Positions 1 to 8,828 of a stretch of DNA of 64,000 bases are shown here, piece by piece (the first letter of the stretch is position 1; each line of letters begins with the position of its first letter). Both the position numbers and the translations under genes were made by a program. The stretch is from Actinomadura madurae (GTDB taxonomy: Bacteria > Actinomycetota > Actinomycetes > Streptosporangiales > Streptosporangiaceae). Location: assembly GCF_900115095.1 (NCBI RefSeq), contig NZ_FOVH01000004.1:538127-602126 (forward strand). Reading direction: 5' to 3'. The notes beneath the pieces were generated by a model. It did no database searches. It was not told the origin of the DNA and saw only the letters and a program-made list of their open reading frames with translations.

Positions 1-802
1 CCGTGGTCGCCAGCGCGGCGCCCGTCCGGCCGTCGAACACGGTGAGGTACTCGGGGCCGGTGAGGATGTATCCGGCGGAGTTGCGGTGGTCGGCCGAGGC
101 GTCGCCGATGACCCTGCCGGTGCCGTCGACGGTGGCGTCCGCGGTCTTCATGGCGACCTCGGCGCGCCCGTCGCCGTCGTAGTCGTACACCTGGAACTGC
201 GTGTAGTGCTGGCCGGCTCGGATGTTGCGGCCCAGGTCGATCCGCCACAGCCGGGTGCCGTCCAGCCGGTAGGCGTCGATATAGACGTTGCTGGTGTAGC
301 CGCTCTGCGAGTTGTCCTTCGAGTTGGACGGGTCCCATTTGAGGACGAACTCCAGGCGCCCGTCGCCGTCGAGATCGGCCGCGCTCGCGTCGTTCGCGCT
401 GTAGCCGGACCCCGGCGGCTGGACGGGCACGTCCAGGTATCCGTCGCCGAACCGCAGTGCGGCCTCGGACGGTGCGCCCTCGACCCCGTCCACGACCGGC
501 CGGACGGTGTAGGACGCTCCGGCGGGCGCGCCCTCGTCCCGGTAATTCGTCGAGTTCGTGACCGTGGCGACGCGGGCCGTGCCCCGGTACAGGTTGAAGG
601 TCGTGCCGGGCGGGTCGGTGCCGAGCAGGCGCCAGCCGACGTAGTTGCCGTTGCCGGACCGGACGCTGATCAGGCCGCGGTCGAGGTCCTCGGCCTGCCG
701 GGCGGCGGCCTGCGCCACGGCGGCCCGCGGTCCGGGCGGAGGGGCCGCGGTCCCGGCGAGAGCGAGGACGAGGGCGAGCGCAAGACGGAAGGTCGATCTC
801 AC
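1..802 (-). CDS. Secreted rhamnogalacturonan lyase, PL11 family (3' end outside window)
   Basis: The N-terminal part (about 267 residues) of a rhamnogalacturonan endolyase/exolyase of the YesW/YesX type, which cleaves the pectin RG-I backbone outside the cell. The start is GTG at 802 with GGGAG six bases upstream; a signal peptide (Ala/Leu-rich, residues about 5-30) follows. Then comes the family start, with RQAEDLDRGLISV, a fibronectin-like stretch (about 50-105) and the first blades of the beta-propeller with Asp-rich calcium loops (DLDGDGRLEFVLKWD, DYDGDGRAEVAMKTAD). The gene runs off the left edge. It lies 39 nt downstream of a same-strand sigma factor gene, so both may share a transcript. 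Family call is firm; endo versus exo cannot be decided. Confidence 0.9.
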   Translation of the reverse strand, partial: MRSTFRLALALVLALAGTAAPPPGPRAAVAQAAARQAEDLDRGLISVRSGNGNYVGWRLLGTDPPGTTFNLYRGTARVATVTNSTNYRDEGAPAGASYTVRPVVDGVEGAPSEAALRFGDGYLDVPVQPPGSGYSANDASAADLDGDGRLEFVLKWDPSNSKDNSQSGYTSNVYIDAYRLDGTRLWRIDLGRNIRAGQHYTQFQVYDYDGDGRAEVAMKTADATVDGTGRVIGDASADHRNSAGYILTGPEYLTVFDGRTGAALATT

Positions 803-841
803 GGCGACTCCCAGGGCGGGGGGCGGGAAAGCCTTTTCCCA

Positions 842-1408
842 CTAGTCGCCGGCCGCGCCCGGAAGGTTGCCGCGCCGCTCCGGCGGCCGGTCCGCCAGCT
901 GCCTCACCAGCTCGGCGACGCCCTTGGCGGTCTGGCTCTTCACGGTGCCGACCGTGACGCCGAGGCAGCGGGCGGTGTCCTTCTCGGACAGGTCGAAGGC
1001 GAGCCGCAGGACCACGCAGGCGCGCTTGCGCCGCGGCAGCCGCCGCAGCGCCGCCCGGACGTCCACGGCCGCGGGGACGTCCGGTGGCGGGACGTGCTCC
1101 CCGGCGACCGCCCGCATCCGCTCCAGCGTGTCGCGCTCCCGGACGAGGGCCCTGATCCGGCTCCTCGACATGTTGACGACCATCCGGCGCACGTAGGCGA
1201 GCGGCTGGTCGGCGGCCCGCACCCGGTCCCACCGCTGCCACGCGGCGGCCAGGGCGTCGGCCGCGAGGTCGTCGGCGCCGTCCGGATCGCCCAGCAGCAG
1301 GTAGGCCAGCCGCGCGAGCTCGCGGTGGTGCCGCTCGAAGAACCCGTGGAACTCGCTGCTGGCGGCATCAGGAGAGCGCTCCCATAACGCCCGCCGGGAT
1401 CCGTTCAC
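842..1408 (-). CDS. SigE-family RNA polymerase sigma factor (ECF-type)
   Basis: 188-residue group 4 sigma factor. Region 2 lies around residues 20-85 (FERHHRELARLAYLLLGD, then the ADDL..ALAAAW helix), and region 4 around 110-170 with the helix-turn-helix KDTARCLGVTVGTVKSQ. No anti-sigma gene is adjacent. GGAG lies upstream of the ATG. The gene sits 39 nt before the PL11 lyase on the same strand and behind a 12-bp palindrome, so it may form a sugar-controlled sigma/lyase operon (inference). SigE-family members of this size are numerous in actinomycetes, so the regulon cannot be assigned. Confidence 0.88.
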   Translation of the reverse strand: MNGSRRALWERSPDAASSEFHGFFERHHRELARLAYLLLGDPDGADDLAADALAAAWQRWDRVRAADQPLAYVRRMVVNMSRSRIRALVRERDTLERMRAVAGEHVPPPDVPAAVDVRAALRRLPRRKRACVVLRLAFDLSEKDTARCLGVTVGTVKSQTAKGVAELVRQLADRPPERRGNLPGAAGD

Positions 1409-1437
1409 CGATACTCCTCTCGGCTCCGGCCCGTGGA

Positions 1438-1449
1438 GAAAGCGCTTTC
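1438..1449. promoter_or_regulatory. LacI-family-type operator palindrome
   Basis: GAAAGCGCTTTC is a perfect 12-bp palindrome with a central CG step, the usual layout of LacI-family operators. It lies 30 nt upstream of the sigma factor start. The following gene encodes a polysaccharide lyase, which fits sugar-responsive repression; no LacI gene is in the window. Confidence 0.55.
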
Positions 1450-1499
1450 AGCCGAACGTAGGGACGCGCCCGCCGCCCGTCAACCCGCCTTTCGGGCGT

Positions 1500-2024
1500 T
1501 CAGGTTCCCGGCGCCTCGGCGCCGTCCTCGGTGCGGTGCACCTGGGTCTCGTCGAAGATGAGCCAGGTCCGGGTGGAGCGAACCCCTTCGAGGGCGTGCA
1601 CGCGGGCCAGGACGATGTCGCGCAGCGAGGCGTTGTCGGCCGTGCGGACCAGCATGACGAGGTCGACGTCCCCGCCGACGAAGGCCAGGTGCTCGATGCC
1701 GGGGACCTCCCGGAGCCGGGCCGACACGTGGCGCCAGGAGTTCTGCTCGATGGTGACCAGCACGTAGGCCGCCGTCCCGAGGCCGGCGCGGACCGGGTCC
1801 ACCCGGGCGCCGAAGCCGGTGATCACGCCGTCGGCGATCAGCCGTTCCACCCGGGCGTGGGCGCTGGAGCGGGAGACGCTGACCCGCTCGGCGAGGGCGC
1901 GCATGGACAGCCGGCCGTCCGCCTGGAGCTCGCGGAGGATGGCGCGGTCGACGCCGTCGAGGGGCGCCGCCGATCGTCCGGCGGGCCCGGCGGGCGGCGG
2001 GGCCGCGGGCGACAGATGGTTCAT
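1500..2024 (-). CDS. Lrp/AsnC-family transcriptional regulator
   Basis: 174 residues: a Pro/Ala-rich N-terminal tail (1-22), a winged HTH (about 23-75, with DRAILRELQADGRLSMRALAERV and the recognition helix SRSSAHARVERL) and a RAM ligand-binding domain (about 85-165). It is divergent from the 2-oxoacid dehydrogenase operon, with 108 nt between the starts. In other bacteria, Lrp-family BkdR genes in this position control branched-chain amino acid breakdown, so it is probably the operon's regulator, sensing an amino acid. GGAG precedes the ATG. Confidence 0.9.
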   Translation of the reverse strand: MNHLSPAAPPPAGPAGRSAAPLDGVDRAILRELQADGRLSMRALAERVSVSRSSAHARVERLIADGVITGFGARVDPVRAGLGTAAYVLVTIEQNSWRHVSARLREVPGIEHLAFVGGDVDLVMLVRTADNASLRDIVLARVHALEGVRSTRTWLIFDETQVHRTEDGAEAPGT

Positions 2025-2069
2025 CCGAGCTCCGTTACTGGGCCGTACGTCCTGGATTTATGCCGTCTA

Positions 2070-2098
2070 TTGAGTCTTATGTCCGGTCTGGTTCATAT
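2070..2098 (+). promoter_or_regulatory. Candidate promoter of the 2-oxoacid dehydrogenase operon
   Basis: In the AT-rich gap between the Lrp gene and the E1 alpha gene, TTGAGT (2070-2075) and TCATAT (2093-2098) lie 17 nt apart, 35 nt before the ATG. It resembles a weak vegetative promoter; assigned by eye only. Confidence 0.35.
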
Positions 2099-2132
2099 TC
2101 CTAGCACCGATCGAGTGCGGAGGTGGGGGCGT

Positions 2133-3230
2133 ATGGCGGGCCGGGTGGAGGAGCTGCTGCCCTCGGCGGAGCCCGTGCGGTTCCTGACCGACGGCGGCGC
2201 GGCGGTGCGCGGGCGGCAGCGCTACCCGGTGCCGGATCCGGAGCTGCTGCGCCGGGCGCACCGGGCGATGGTCGTCGGACGGCGGTTCGACGCGCAGGCG
2301 TCCGCGCTGACGAAGCAGGGCCGGCTGGCGGTGTACCCGTCCAGCCACGGGCAGGAGGCCTGCCAGGTCGGGGCCGTGCTCGCGCTGGAGGACGGCGACT
2401 GGTTCTTCCCCACCTACCGGGAGTCGGTCGCGCTGGTGTCCCGCGGCATCGACCCCGTCGAGGTGCTCTCGCTGCTCAGGGGCGACGCGCACTGCGGCTA
2501 CGACCCCGGCGCCCACCGCACGGCGCCGCAGTGCACGCCGCTCGCGACCCAGACCGTCCACGCGGCCGGCCTCGCTTACGCGGAGCGGCGCAAGGGGACG
2601 GGACGGGTCGCGCTGGCCTGCGTCGGCGACGGCGCCACCAGCGAGGGCGACTTCCACGAGGCGCTCAACTTCGCGGCCGTGTTCAAGGCGCCCGTCGTCT
2701 TCCTGGTGCAGAACAACCAGTACGCCATCTCGGTTCCGCTCGACCGGCAGACCGCCGCACCTTCCCTGGCCTACAAGGGGATCGGGTACGGCGTGCGCTC
2801 CGAGCGGGTGGACGGCAACGACCCGGTCGCGGTGCTCGCCGTCCTCGCCGCGGCCGTCGAGCACGCCCGGTCGGGCGGCGGGCCGTTCCTGGTCGAGGCG
2901 CACACGTACCGGCTCGAAGCGCACACCAACGCCGACGACGCGTCCCGGTACCGGCCGGACGCGGAGGCCGAGGAGTGGCGGCGGCGCGACCCGATCGCCC
3001 GGCTGGAGACGTACCTGCGGCGCCGCGGGCACCTCACCGACACCGACGTCGCCGCGTCGGCCGCCGAGGCGGAGGAGTTCGCCGAGCGGCTGCGCACCCG
3101 CATGAACGCGGACCCGGACCTCGCCCCCATGGGGCTGTTCGACCACGTCTACGGCACGCCGACCCCGCAGCTGGACGAGCAGCGCGCGCAGCTGCGGGCC
3201 GAGATCGAGGCCGAGGAGGCGCTGTCGTGA
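2133..3230 (+). CDS. bkdA: 2-oxoacid dehydrogenase E1 component, alpha subunit
   Basis: 365 residues. The thiamine-diphosphate-binding alpha chain of a heterotetrameric E1 that decarboxylates branched-chain 2-oxoacids (or pyruvate). The ThDP motif GDGATSEGDFHEALN begins at residue 165 and closes with NN (194-195); the N-terminal YPSSHGQEA and the FFPTYRE loop are also typical. The reading frame is open further upstream, but ATG 2133 has GGAGG 9 nt before it and gives the family length. The stop overlaps the beta-subunit start by 4 nt (GTGA). The Lrp neighbour and the separate alpha/beta chains favour the branched-chain (Bkd) type over pyruvate dehydrogenase; substrate is not proven. Confidence 0.9.
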   Translation: MAGRVEELLPSAEPVRFLTDGGAAVRGRQRYPVPDPELLRRAHRAMVVGRRFDAQASALTKQGRLAVYPSSHGQEACQVGAVLALEDGDWFFPTYRESVALVSRGIDPVEVLSLLRGDAHCGYDPGAHRTAPQCTPLATQTVHAAGLAYAERRKGTGRVALACVGDGATSEGDFHEALNFAAVFKAPVVFLVQNNQYAISVPLDRQTAAPSLAYKGIGYGVRSERVDGNDPVAVLAVLAAAVEHARSGGGPFLVEAHTYRLEAHTNADDASRYRPDAEAEEWRRRDPIARLETYLRRRGHLTDTDVAASAAEAEEFAERLRTRMNADPDLAPMGLFDHVYGTPTPQLDEQRAQLRAEIEAEEALS

Positions 3231-4234
3231 TCACGATGGCCCAGGCGCTCAACACCGCGCTGCGGGACGCCCTCGACGGGGACGAGCGGGTCGTGGTGTT
3301 CGGCGAGGACGTCGGCGCGCTCGGCGGCGTCTTCCGCGTCACCGACGGGCTCGCCGCGAAGTTCGGCGGCGACCGCTGCTTCGACACCCCGCTCGCCGAG
3401 TCCGGCATCGTCGGGTTCGCGGTCGGCATGGCGATGGGCGGGTTCCGGCCCGTCGTCGAGATGCAGTTCGACGCGTTCGCCTACCCGGCGTTCGAGCAGA
3501 TCGTGTCGCACGTGGCGAAGATGCGGAACCGTACGCGCGGGAAGGTCGCGCTGCCGCTCGTCATCCGCGTCCCCTACGCGGGCGGGATCGGCGGCGTGGA
3601 GCACCACTGCGATTCCAGCGAGGCCTACTACGCGCACACGCCGGGGTTGAAGGTCGTCACGCCGGCCACCGTCGAGGACGCCTACTCGCTGCTGCGGGAG
3701 GCGATCGACGACCCCGACCCGGTCGTCTTCATGGAGCCGAAAAAGCTGTACTGGTCGAAGTCGGACGTCGAGCGGCTCGACCGGACGGAGCCGTTCGGCC
3801 GCGCCGCCGTCCGCCGCCCCGGCCGCGACGCGACGGTCGTCGCCTACGGGCCGACCGTGCCGGTCGCGCTGGAGGCCGCCGGCGCCGCCGCCGCCGCGGA
3901 GGACTGGGACCTGGAGGTCATCGACCTGCGGACGATCGTCCCGTTCGACGACGCGACCGTGGCCGCGTCCGTCCGCCGGACGGGGCGCTGCGTGGTGGTC
4001 GGCGAGGCCGCGGGGTTCGGGGGCGTCGCCGCGGAGATCGCCGCCCGGGTGCAGGAGCGCTGCTTCCACAGCCTGGAGGCGCCGGTGCTGCGGGTGACGG
4101 GGTTCGACATCCCGTACCCGCCGCCCATGCTGGAGCACCATCACCTGCCGAGCACCGACCGGATCCTCGACGCGCTCGACCGCCTCCAGCGCGACGACCG
4201 TCCCGACACGCGGTTCCTGGACGGTGCCCGATGA
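3227..4234 (+). CDS. bkdB: 2-oxoacid dehydrogenase E1 component, beta subunit
   Basis: 335 residues, transketolase-like pyrimidine-binding domain (about 5-185, GEDVGALGGVFRVTDGL) and C-terminal transketolase domain (about 200-325). It pairs with the upstream alpha chain to form E1. The GTG at 3227 overlaps the preceding stop by 4 nt and has GGAGG about 8 nt upstream; an ATG three codons later (3236) is an alternative. Its stop in turn overlaps the E2 start by 4 nt (ATGA), so the three subunits are translationally coupled. Confidence 0.9.
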   Translation: MITMAQALNTALRDALDGDERVVVFGEDVGALGGVFRVTDGLAAKFGGDRCFDTPLAESGIVGFAVGMAMGGFRPVVEMQFDAFAYPAFEQIVSHVAKMRNRTRGKVALPLVIRVPYAGGIGGVEHHCDSSEAYYAHTPGLKVVTPATVEDAYSLLREAIDDPDPVVFMEPKKLYWSKSDVERLDRTEPFGRAAVRRPGRDATVVAYGPTVPVALEAAGAAAAAEDWDLEVIDLRTIVPFDDATVAASVRRTGRCVVVGEAAGFGGVAAEIAARVQERCFHSLEAPVLRVTGFDIPYPPPMLEHHHLPSTDRILDALDRLQRDDRPDTRFLDGAR

Positions 4235-5487
4235 GCGAGGCGACGGTCTTCCGGCTTCCCGATCTGGGCGAAGGGCTCACCGAGGCCGAGATCCTGGAAT
4301 GGAAGGTGAAGGTCGGCGACACGGTGACCGTCGACCAGAGCATCGTCGAGGTCGAGACCGCCAAGGCGGCCGTCGACGTCCCCGTCCCCCTCGCGGGCAC
4401 GGTCGCGGAACTGTACGCCGAGGCCGGGACCGTGGTGGAGGTCGGCGCCCCGCTCATCGCGATCACCGCCGAGGGCGCGGCGGCGGCCCGGTACCGGGAG
4501 GAGGAGCGGGCCGGGTCCGGGAACGTGCTGGTCGGGTACGGGACGCGGGAGCCGCGGCGGTCCCGGCGCCGGGTGGCGCGGCCGGAATCCGCGCGGACAG
4601 CCCTGCCCGCTGACATGGCCGCTGACATGCCCGCCCGCGGCGAGGCCCCCCGGGTCATCTCGCCCGTGGTGCGGCGGTTGGCGCTGGACAACGGCATCGA
4701 CGTCGGGGCGCTGACGCCCAGCGGGCCCGGCGGGGTCGTGCTGCGGCGGGACGTCGAGACCGCGATCGCGGCGCGTCCCGGCGAGCCCGAGGACGGGGAC
4801 GGCGTGGTGCGCGTCCCGCTGAAGGGCGCGCGCCGGACGGCGGCGGAGCGGCTGTCCCGCAGCCGCCGCGAGATCCCGGACGCGACCACGTGGGTCGACG
4901 TGGACGCGACCCGCCTGGTCAAGCTCAGGAAGGACATCCAGCGCTCCGGCGCGCGGGTGGGGATGCTGGCCCTGTTCGCCCGGATCTGCCTGGCCGGGCT
5001 GAAGCGCCATCCCGAGCTCAACGCCTACGTGGACGTCGAGCGGCAGGAGATCGTCCGGGTGCCGGAGGTCCATCTGGGGTTCGCGGCGCAGACCGACCGC
5101 GGTCTGGTGGTCCCGGTCGTCCGCGACGCGCACGCGATGACGCTGGCCGAGCTCGCCGCCGCCCTCCGGGAGCGGACGGACGGCGCCCGGGAGGGGCGGC
5201 TGGCTCCGTCCGACCTGACCGGCGGCACGTTCACGCTCAACAACTACGGCGTGTTCGGCGTGGACGGCTCGACCCCGATCATCAACCATCCCGAGGCGGC
5301 GATGCTCGGCGTCGGGCGGATCGTCGAGAAGCCCTGGGGCCACAAGGGGAAGGTCCGGCTCCGCAAGGTGACGCAACTGTCGTTCACCTTCGACCACCGG
5401 GTGTGCGACGGCGGCGTCGCCGGGGGATTCCTGCGCTTCGTCGCCGACTGCGTGGAGCGTCCCGAGGTCCTCGTCACGAATCTGTAG
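4231..5487 (+). CDS. bkdC: 2-oxoacid dehydrogenase E2, dihydrolipoamide acyltransferase
   Basis: 418 residues, with one lipoyl domain (about 5-80, lipoyl-lysine K45 in VETAKA), a peripheral subunit-binding domain (about 135-170, ISPVVRRLALDNGIDV) and the catalytic acyltransferase domain to the C-terminus, ending in the signature FDHRVCDGG with catalytic His about 389 and Asp about 393. It transfers the acyl group to CoA and forms the core of the complex. No E3 gene follows, so a lipoamide dehydrogenase encoded elsewhere must serve it. Its last 14 nt overlap the 3' end of the opposing PaaR gene. Confidence 0.92.
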   Translation: MSEATVFRLPDLGEGLTEAEILEWKVKVGDTVTVDQSIVEVETAKAAVDVPVPLAGTVAELYAEAGTVVEVGAPLIAITAEGAAAARYREEERAGSGNVLVGYGTREPRRSRRRVARPESARTALPADMAADMPARGEAPRVISPVVRRLALDNGIDVGALTPSGPGGVVLRRDVETAIAARPGEPEDGDGVVRVPLKGARRTAAERLSRSRREIPDATTWVDVDATRLVKLRKDIQRSGARVGMLALFARICLAGLKRHPELNAYVDVERQEIVRVPEVHLGFAAQTDRGLVVPVVRDAHAMTLAELAAALRERTDGAREGRLAPSDLTGGTFTLNNYGVFGVDGSTPIINHPEAAMLGVGRIVEKPWGHKGKVRLRKVTQLSFTFDHRVCDGGVAGGFLRFVADCVERPEVLVTNL

Positions 5488-6115
5488 CGTCACCAGCGGG
5501 GCGGCGGCGCAGGCCGTCGAACGCGACCTTGCAGAGCGCGTCGGCGATCTCGCCGGCGCCCGCCCCGCCGCGCGGCCGGTACCACTCGATCAGCGAGTTG
5601 ACGAGGCCGAACAGCAGCCGGGCCGCGATCGGCGGGTCGACGTCGGGGCGGATGTCGCCGTCGGCCTCGGCCTCCGCGACGAGCCCGGAGACGAGGTGGT
5701 CGAACTCGCGGCGGCGGGCCAGCGCCCGCTTCTCGACGGCGGTGTTGCCGCGCACCCGCAGCAGCAGCGTCACGAACGGCTGCTCGGCGACGAGGACGGC
5801 GACACTGGCGCGCACGAGGTGCTCCAGCCGGTCGATCGCGCGGCCCGGCCGGGCCACGGCCTCGGCGGCGGCGGCGAAGAGCCCGTCGAGCGCGCGGTCC
5901 ACGGCGAGCTGGAGCAGCTCGTCCTTGCCGGCGACGTGGTGGTAGATCGCGGACTTGCTGATGCCGAGCCGCTTCGCCAGGTCGTCCATGCTGGTGCCGT
6001 CGTAGCCGCGCTCGTTGAACACCGTGACGGCGACCCGCAGCAGCGACTCCTTGTCGTAGCCCGGCCGGCCGCGCCGGTTCGCCCGCCTGCCGCCCTCGTT
6101 GGTCACGGCGGTCAT
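5474..6115 (-). CDS. paaR: TetR-family regulator, PaaR-like
   Basis: 213 residues. A TetR HTH lies near residues 20-68 (DKESLLRVAVTVFNERGYDG, recognition helix ISKSAIYHHV), followed by an all-helical effector domain. It is divergent from paaA, and the 95-nt gap holds a 22-bp operator matching PaaR sites of corynebacteria. In that system PaaR represses the paa genes and is released by phenylacetyl-CoA; the same role here is inferred from position and operator. It ends within the E2 gene's last 14 nt. Confidence 0.85.
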   Translation of the reverse strand: MTAVTNEGGRRANRRGRPGYDKESLLRVAVTVFNERGYDGTSMDDLAKRLGISKSAIYHHVAGKDELLQLAVDRALDGLFAAAAEAVARPGRAIDRLEHLVRASVAVLVAEQPFVTLLLRVRGNTAVEKRALARRREFDHLVSGLVAEAEADGDIRPDVDPPIAARLLFGLVNSLIEWYRPRGGAGAGEIADALCKVAFDGLRRRPAGDATDS

Positions 6116-6171
6116 TATCGCAGCGTCCGGGGGTGCGCGCCCTTCCCCGCGGGCCGGTACCGAGCTAAAAT

Positions 6172-6193
6172 ACTGACTGAACGGACGGTCGGT
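6172..6193. promoter_or_regulatory. PaaR operator in the paaR-paaA gap
   Basis: Half-sites ACTGACTG and CGGTCGGT separated by 6 nt (AACGGA). From memory, the corynebacterial PaaR consensus has half-sites ACTNACCG and CGGTNAGT around NNCGNN; this site fits at all but two defined positions. A TAAAAT box (6166-6171) directly abuts it, so binding would block paaA transcription, and on the other strand paaR itself. Confidence 0.75.
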
Positions 6194-6210
6194 AATTCAC
6201 GGGAGGGCGG

Positions 6211-7160
<950 letters not shown>

Positions 7161-7161
<1 letters not shown>

Positions 7162-7445
7162 TGGAGAAGGACTGGCCGCTGTACGAGGTGTTCGTCCGGG
7201 GCAAGCGGGGCCTGAACCACGTGCACGTCGGGTCGCTGCGCGCCGCCGACGACACGATGGCGCTGCGCAATGCCCGCGACCTGTACACACGGCGGAACGA
7301 GGGCGTGAGCATCTGGGTGGTCAAGGCGCGGGACATCACCGCGTCCAGCCCGGACGAGAAGGACGCGTTCTTCGACCCGAGCGGCGACAAGGTCTATAGG
7401 CACCCGACGTTCTACGAGATCCCCGACGACGTCCCGCACATGTGA
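7161..7445 (+). CDS. paaB: Phenylacetyl-CoA epoxidase subunit PaaB
   Basis: 94 residues, the small bridging subunit of the epoxidase. Typical features are the N-terminal WPLYEVFVRGKRGLNHVHVGSL and the C-terminal VYRHPTFYEIP. The ATG at 7161 overlaps the paaA stop by one base. The frame is open far upstream within paaA, but this start gives the family length. Confidence 0.95.
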
Positions 7446-7452
7446 GGCTCCG

Positions 7453-8343
7453 ATGGCCCTCCACGACCCGTTCGACGCGGACAACCCGTTCCACGCGCTG
7501 ACCCAGGACGACGGCGACCCCCGCTGGGCGTTCGGGACCGGGTTCCACGACCCGCTCGCCGGGATCGACGCCTCCGTCCCGGACGGCCTGGACCCGGGCG
7601 ACCTCGCCGCCTACTGCCTGATGCTCGGCGACGACGCGCTGATCATGTCGCACCGGCTCCAGGAGTGGTGCACGCACGCGCCCGAGCTGGAGGAGGAGGT
7701 CGCGCTCGCCAACATCGCGCTGGACCTGCTCGGCCAGGCCCGGCTGTTGCTGGCCCGGGCCGCCGCCGCCGAGGACAAGGGCCGGGGCGAGGACGACTTC
7801 GCCTACTTCCGGGACGCGCCCGAGTTCCGCAACGTCGGCCTCACCGCGCTGCCGAACGGCGACTTCGCGCAGTCGACCGTCCGGCTGCTGCTGTTCGCGA
7901 CATGGCGGCTGGCGCTGCTGGACCGGCTCACCGCGTCCGGCGACCAGGTTCTCGCCGCGATCGCCGCGAAGAGCGTGAAGGAGGTCGCCTACCACCGCGA
8001 CCACGCCGCGCTGTGGACGATCAGGCTCGGCGACGGCACCGGCCTCTCCCACGAGCGCGCGCAGCGTGCGGTGGACGAGGTGTGGCCGCACACGGGCGAG
8101 CTGTTCGGCGTCCACGAGATCGAGCGGCGGATGGCCGCCGCGGGCGCGGGGGTCGACCCGTCCGCCGTCCGCGCGGAGTTCGACGCGGTGCTCGACGAGG
8201 TGCTGGCGGCGGCGACGCTCCGGCGTCCCGACCCCGTACCGCCCCGCGTGGCCGGGCGCGACGGCGAGCACCCCGCCGCGATGACCGCCCTGCTCGCCGA
8301 GCTGCAGGGGCTGGCCCGCGAGCATCCGGGGGCGGAATGGTGA
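7453..8343 (+). CDS. paaC: Phenylacetyl-CoA epoxidase structural subunit PaaC
   Basis: 296 residues. A ferritin-fold partner of PaaA that lacks iron in the well-studied complexes; LMLGDDALIMSHRLQEWCTHAP and EEEVALANIALDLLGQARLLL are family hallmarks. GAGG precedes the ATG. The last codons overlap the start of paaD by 7 nt. Confidence 0.95.
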   Translation: MALHDPFDADNPFHALTQDDGDPRWAFGTGFHDPLAGIDASVPDGLDPGDLAAYCLMLGDDALIMSHRLQEWCTHAPELEEEVALANIALDLLGQARLLLARAAAAEDKGRGEDDFAYFRDAPEFRNVGLTALPNGDFAQSTVRLLLFATWRLALLDRLTASGDQVLAAIAAKSVKEVAYHRDHAALWTIRLGDGTGLSHERAQRAVDEVWPHTGELFGVHEIERRMAAAGAGVDPSAVRAEFDAVLDEVLAAATLRRPDPVPPRVAGRDGEHPAAMTALLAELQGLAREHPGAEW

Positions 8344-8825
8344 GCGCCCGCGCGGTCGCCGAGACCGTCACCGATCCCGAGCTGCCGATGGTCACGCTCG
8401 CCGAGCTCGGCGTGCTGCGCGAGGTCACCGAGGGGCCCGGCCGCGTCGAGGTGACGATCACCCCCACCTACACCGGCTGCCCGGCCCTGGACGCGATGCG
8501 CGACGACCTGCGGAACCGGCTCGCCGAGGCCGGGTACGCCGAGGTCCGGATCCGCACCGTGCTCGACCCGCCGTGGACGACCGACTGGATCAGCGGGCCG
8601 GGCCGCCGGAAGCTGGCCGCCGCCGGGGTCTCGCCGCCCGGCCCCGCGCCGCGCCGCGCGTCCGGCCCGATCCCGCTCGCGCTGGGCCCGACCCGGCGGG
8701 TCGCCTGCCCCCGCTGCGGGTCCGCCGACACGGTCGAGCTGTCCCGGTTCGGGTCCACGGCCTGCAAGTCGCTGCGGCGCTGCGACGCCTGCCACGAGCC
8801 GTTCGAGCACTTCAAGGAGATCTGA
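8337..8825 (+). CDS. paaD: PaaD, Fe-S cluster maturation protein of the epoxidase
   Basis: 162 residues. An N-terminal MIP18/DUF59 domain (about 5-85, VTDPELPMVTLAELG, TPTYTGCPA) and a C-terminal zinc-ribbon-like tail with CPRCGS and CDACHE pairs. It is needed for assembly of the epoxidase system rather than catalysis. ATG 8337 is chosen (GTG 8340 also possible); it overlaps paaC. Confidence 0.93.
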   Translation: MVSARAVAETVTDPELPMVTLAELGVLREVTEGPGRVEVTITPTYTGCPALDAMRDDLRNRLAEAGYAEVRIRTVLDPPWTTDWISGPGRRKLAAAGVSPPGPAPRRASGPIPLALGPTRRVACPRCGSADTVELSRFGSTACKSLRRCDACHEPFEHFKEI

Positions 8826-8828
8826 GCC

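Noticed and set aside
86-1387. Long plus-strand open frame (433 codons) across the lyase and sigma genes
   Set aside because: Composition is Val/Gly/Arg-rich without any family motif; it is the complement of two well-supported minus-strand genes.
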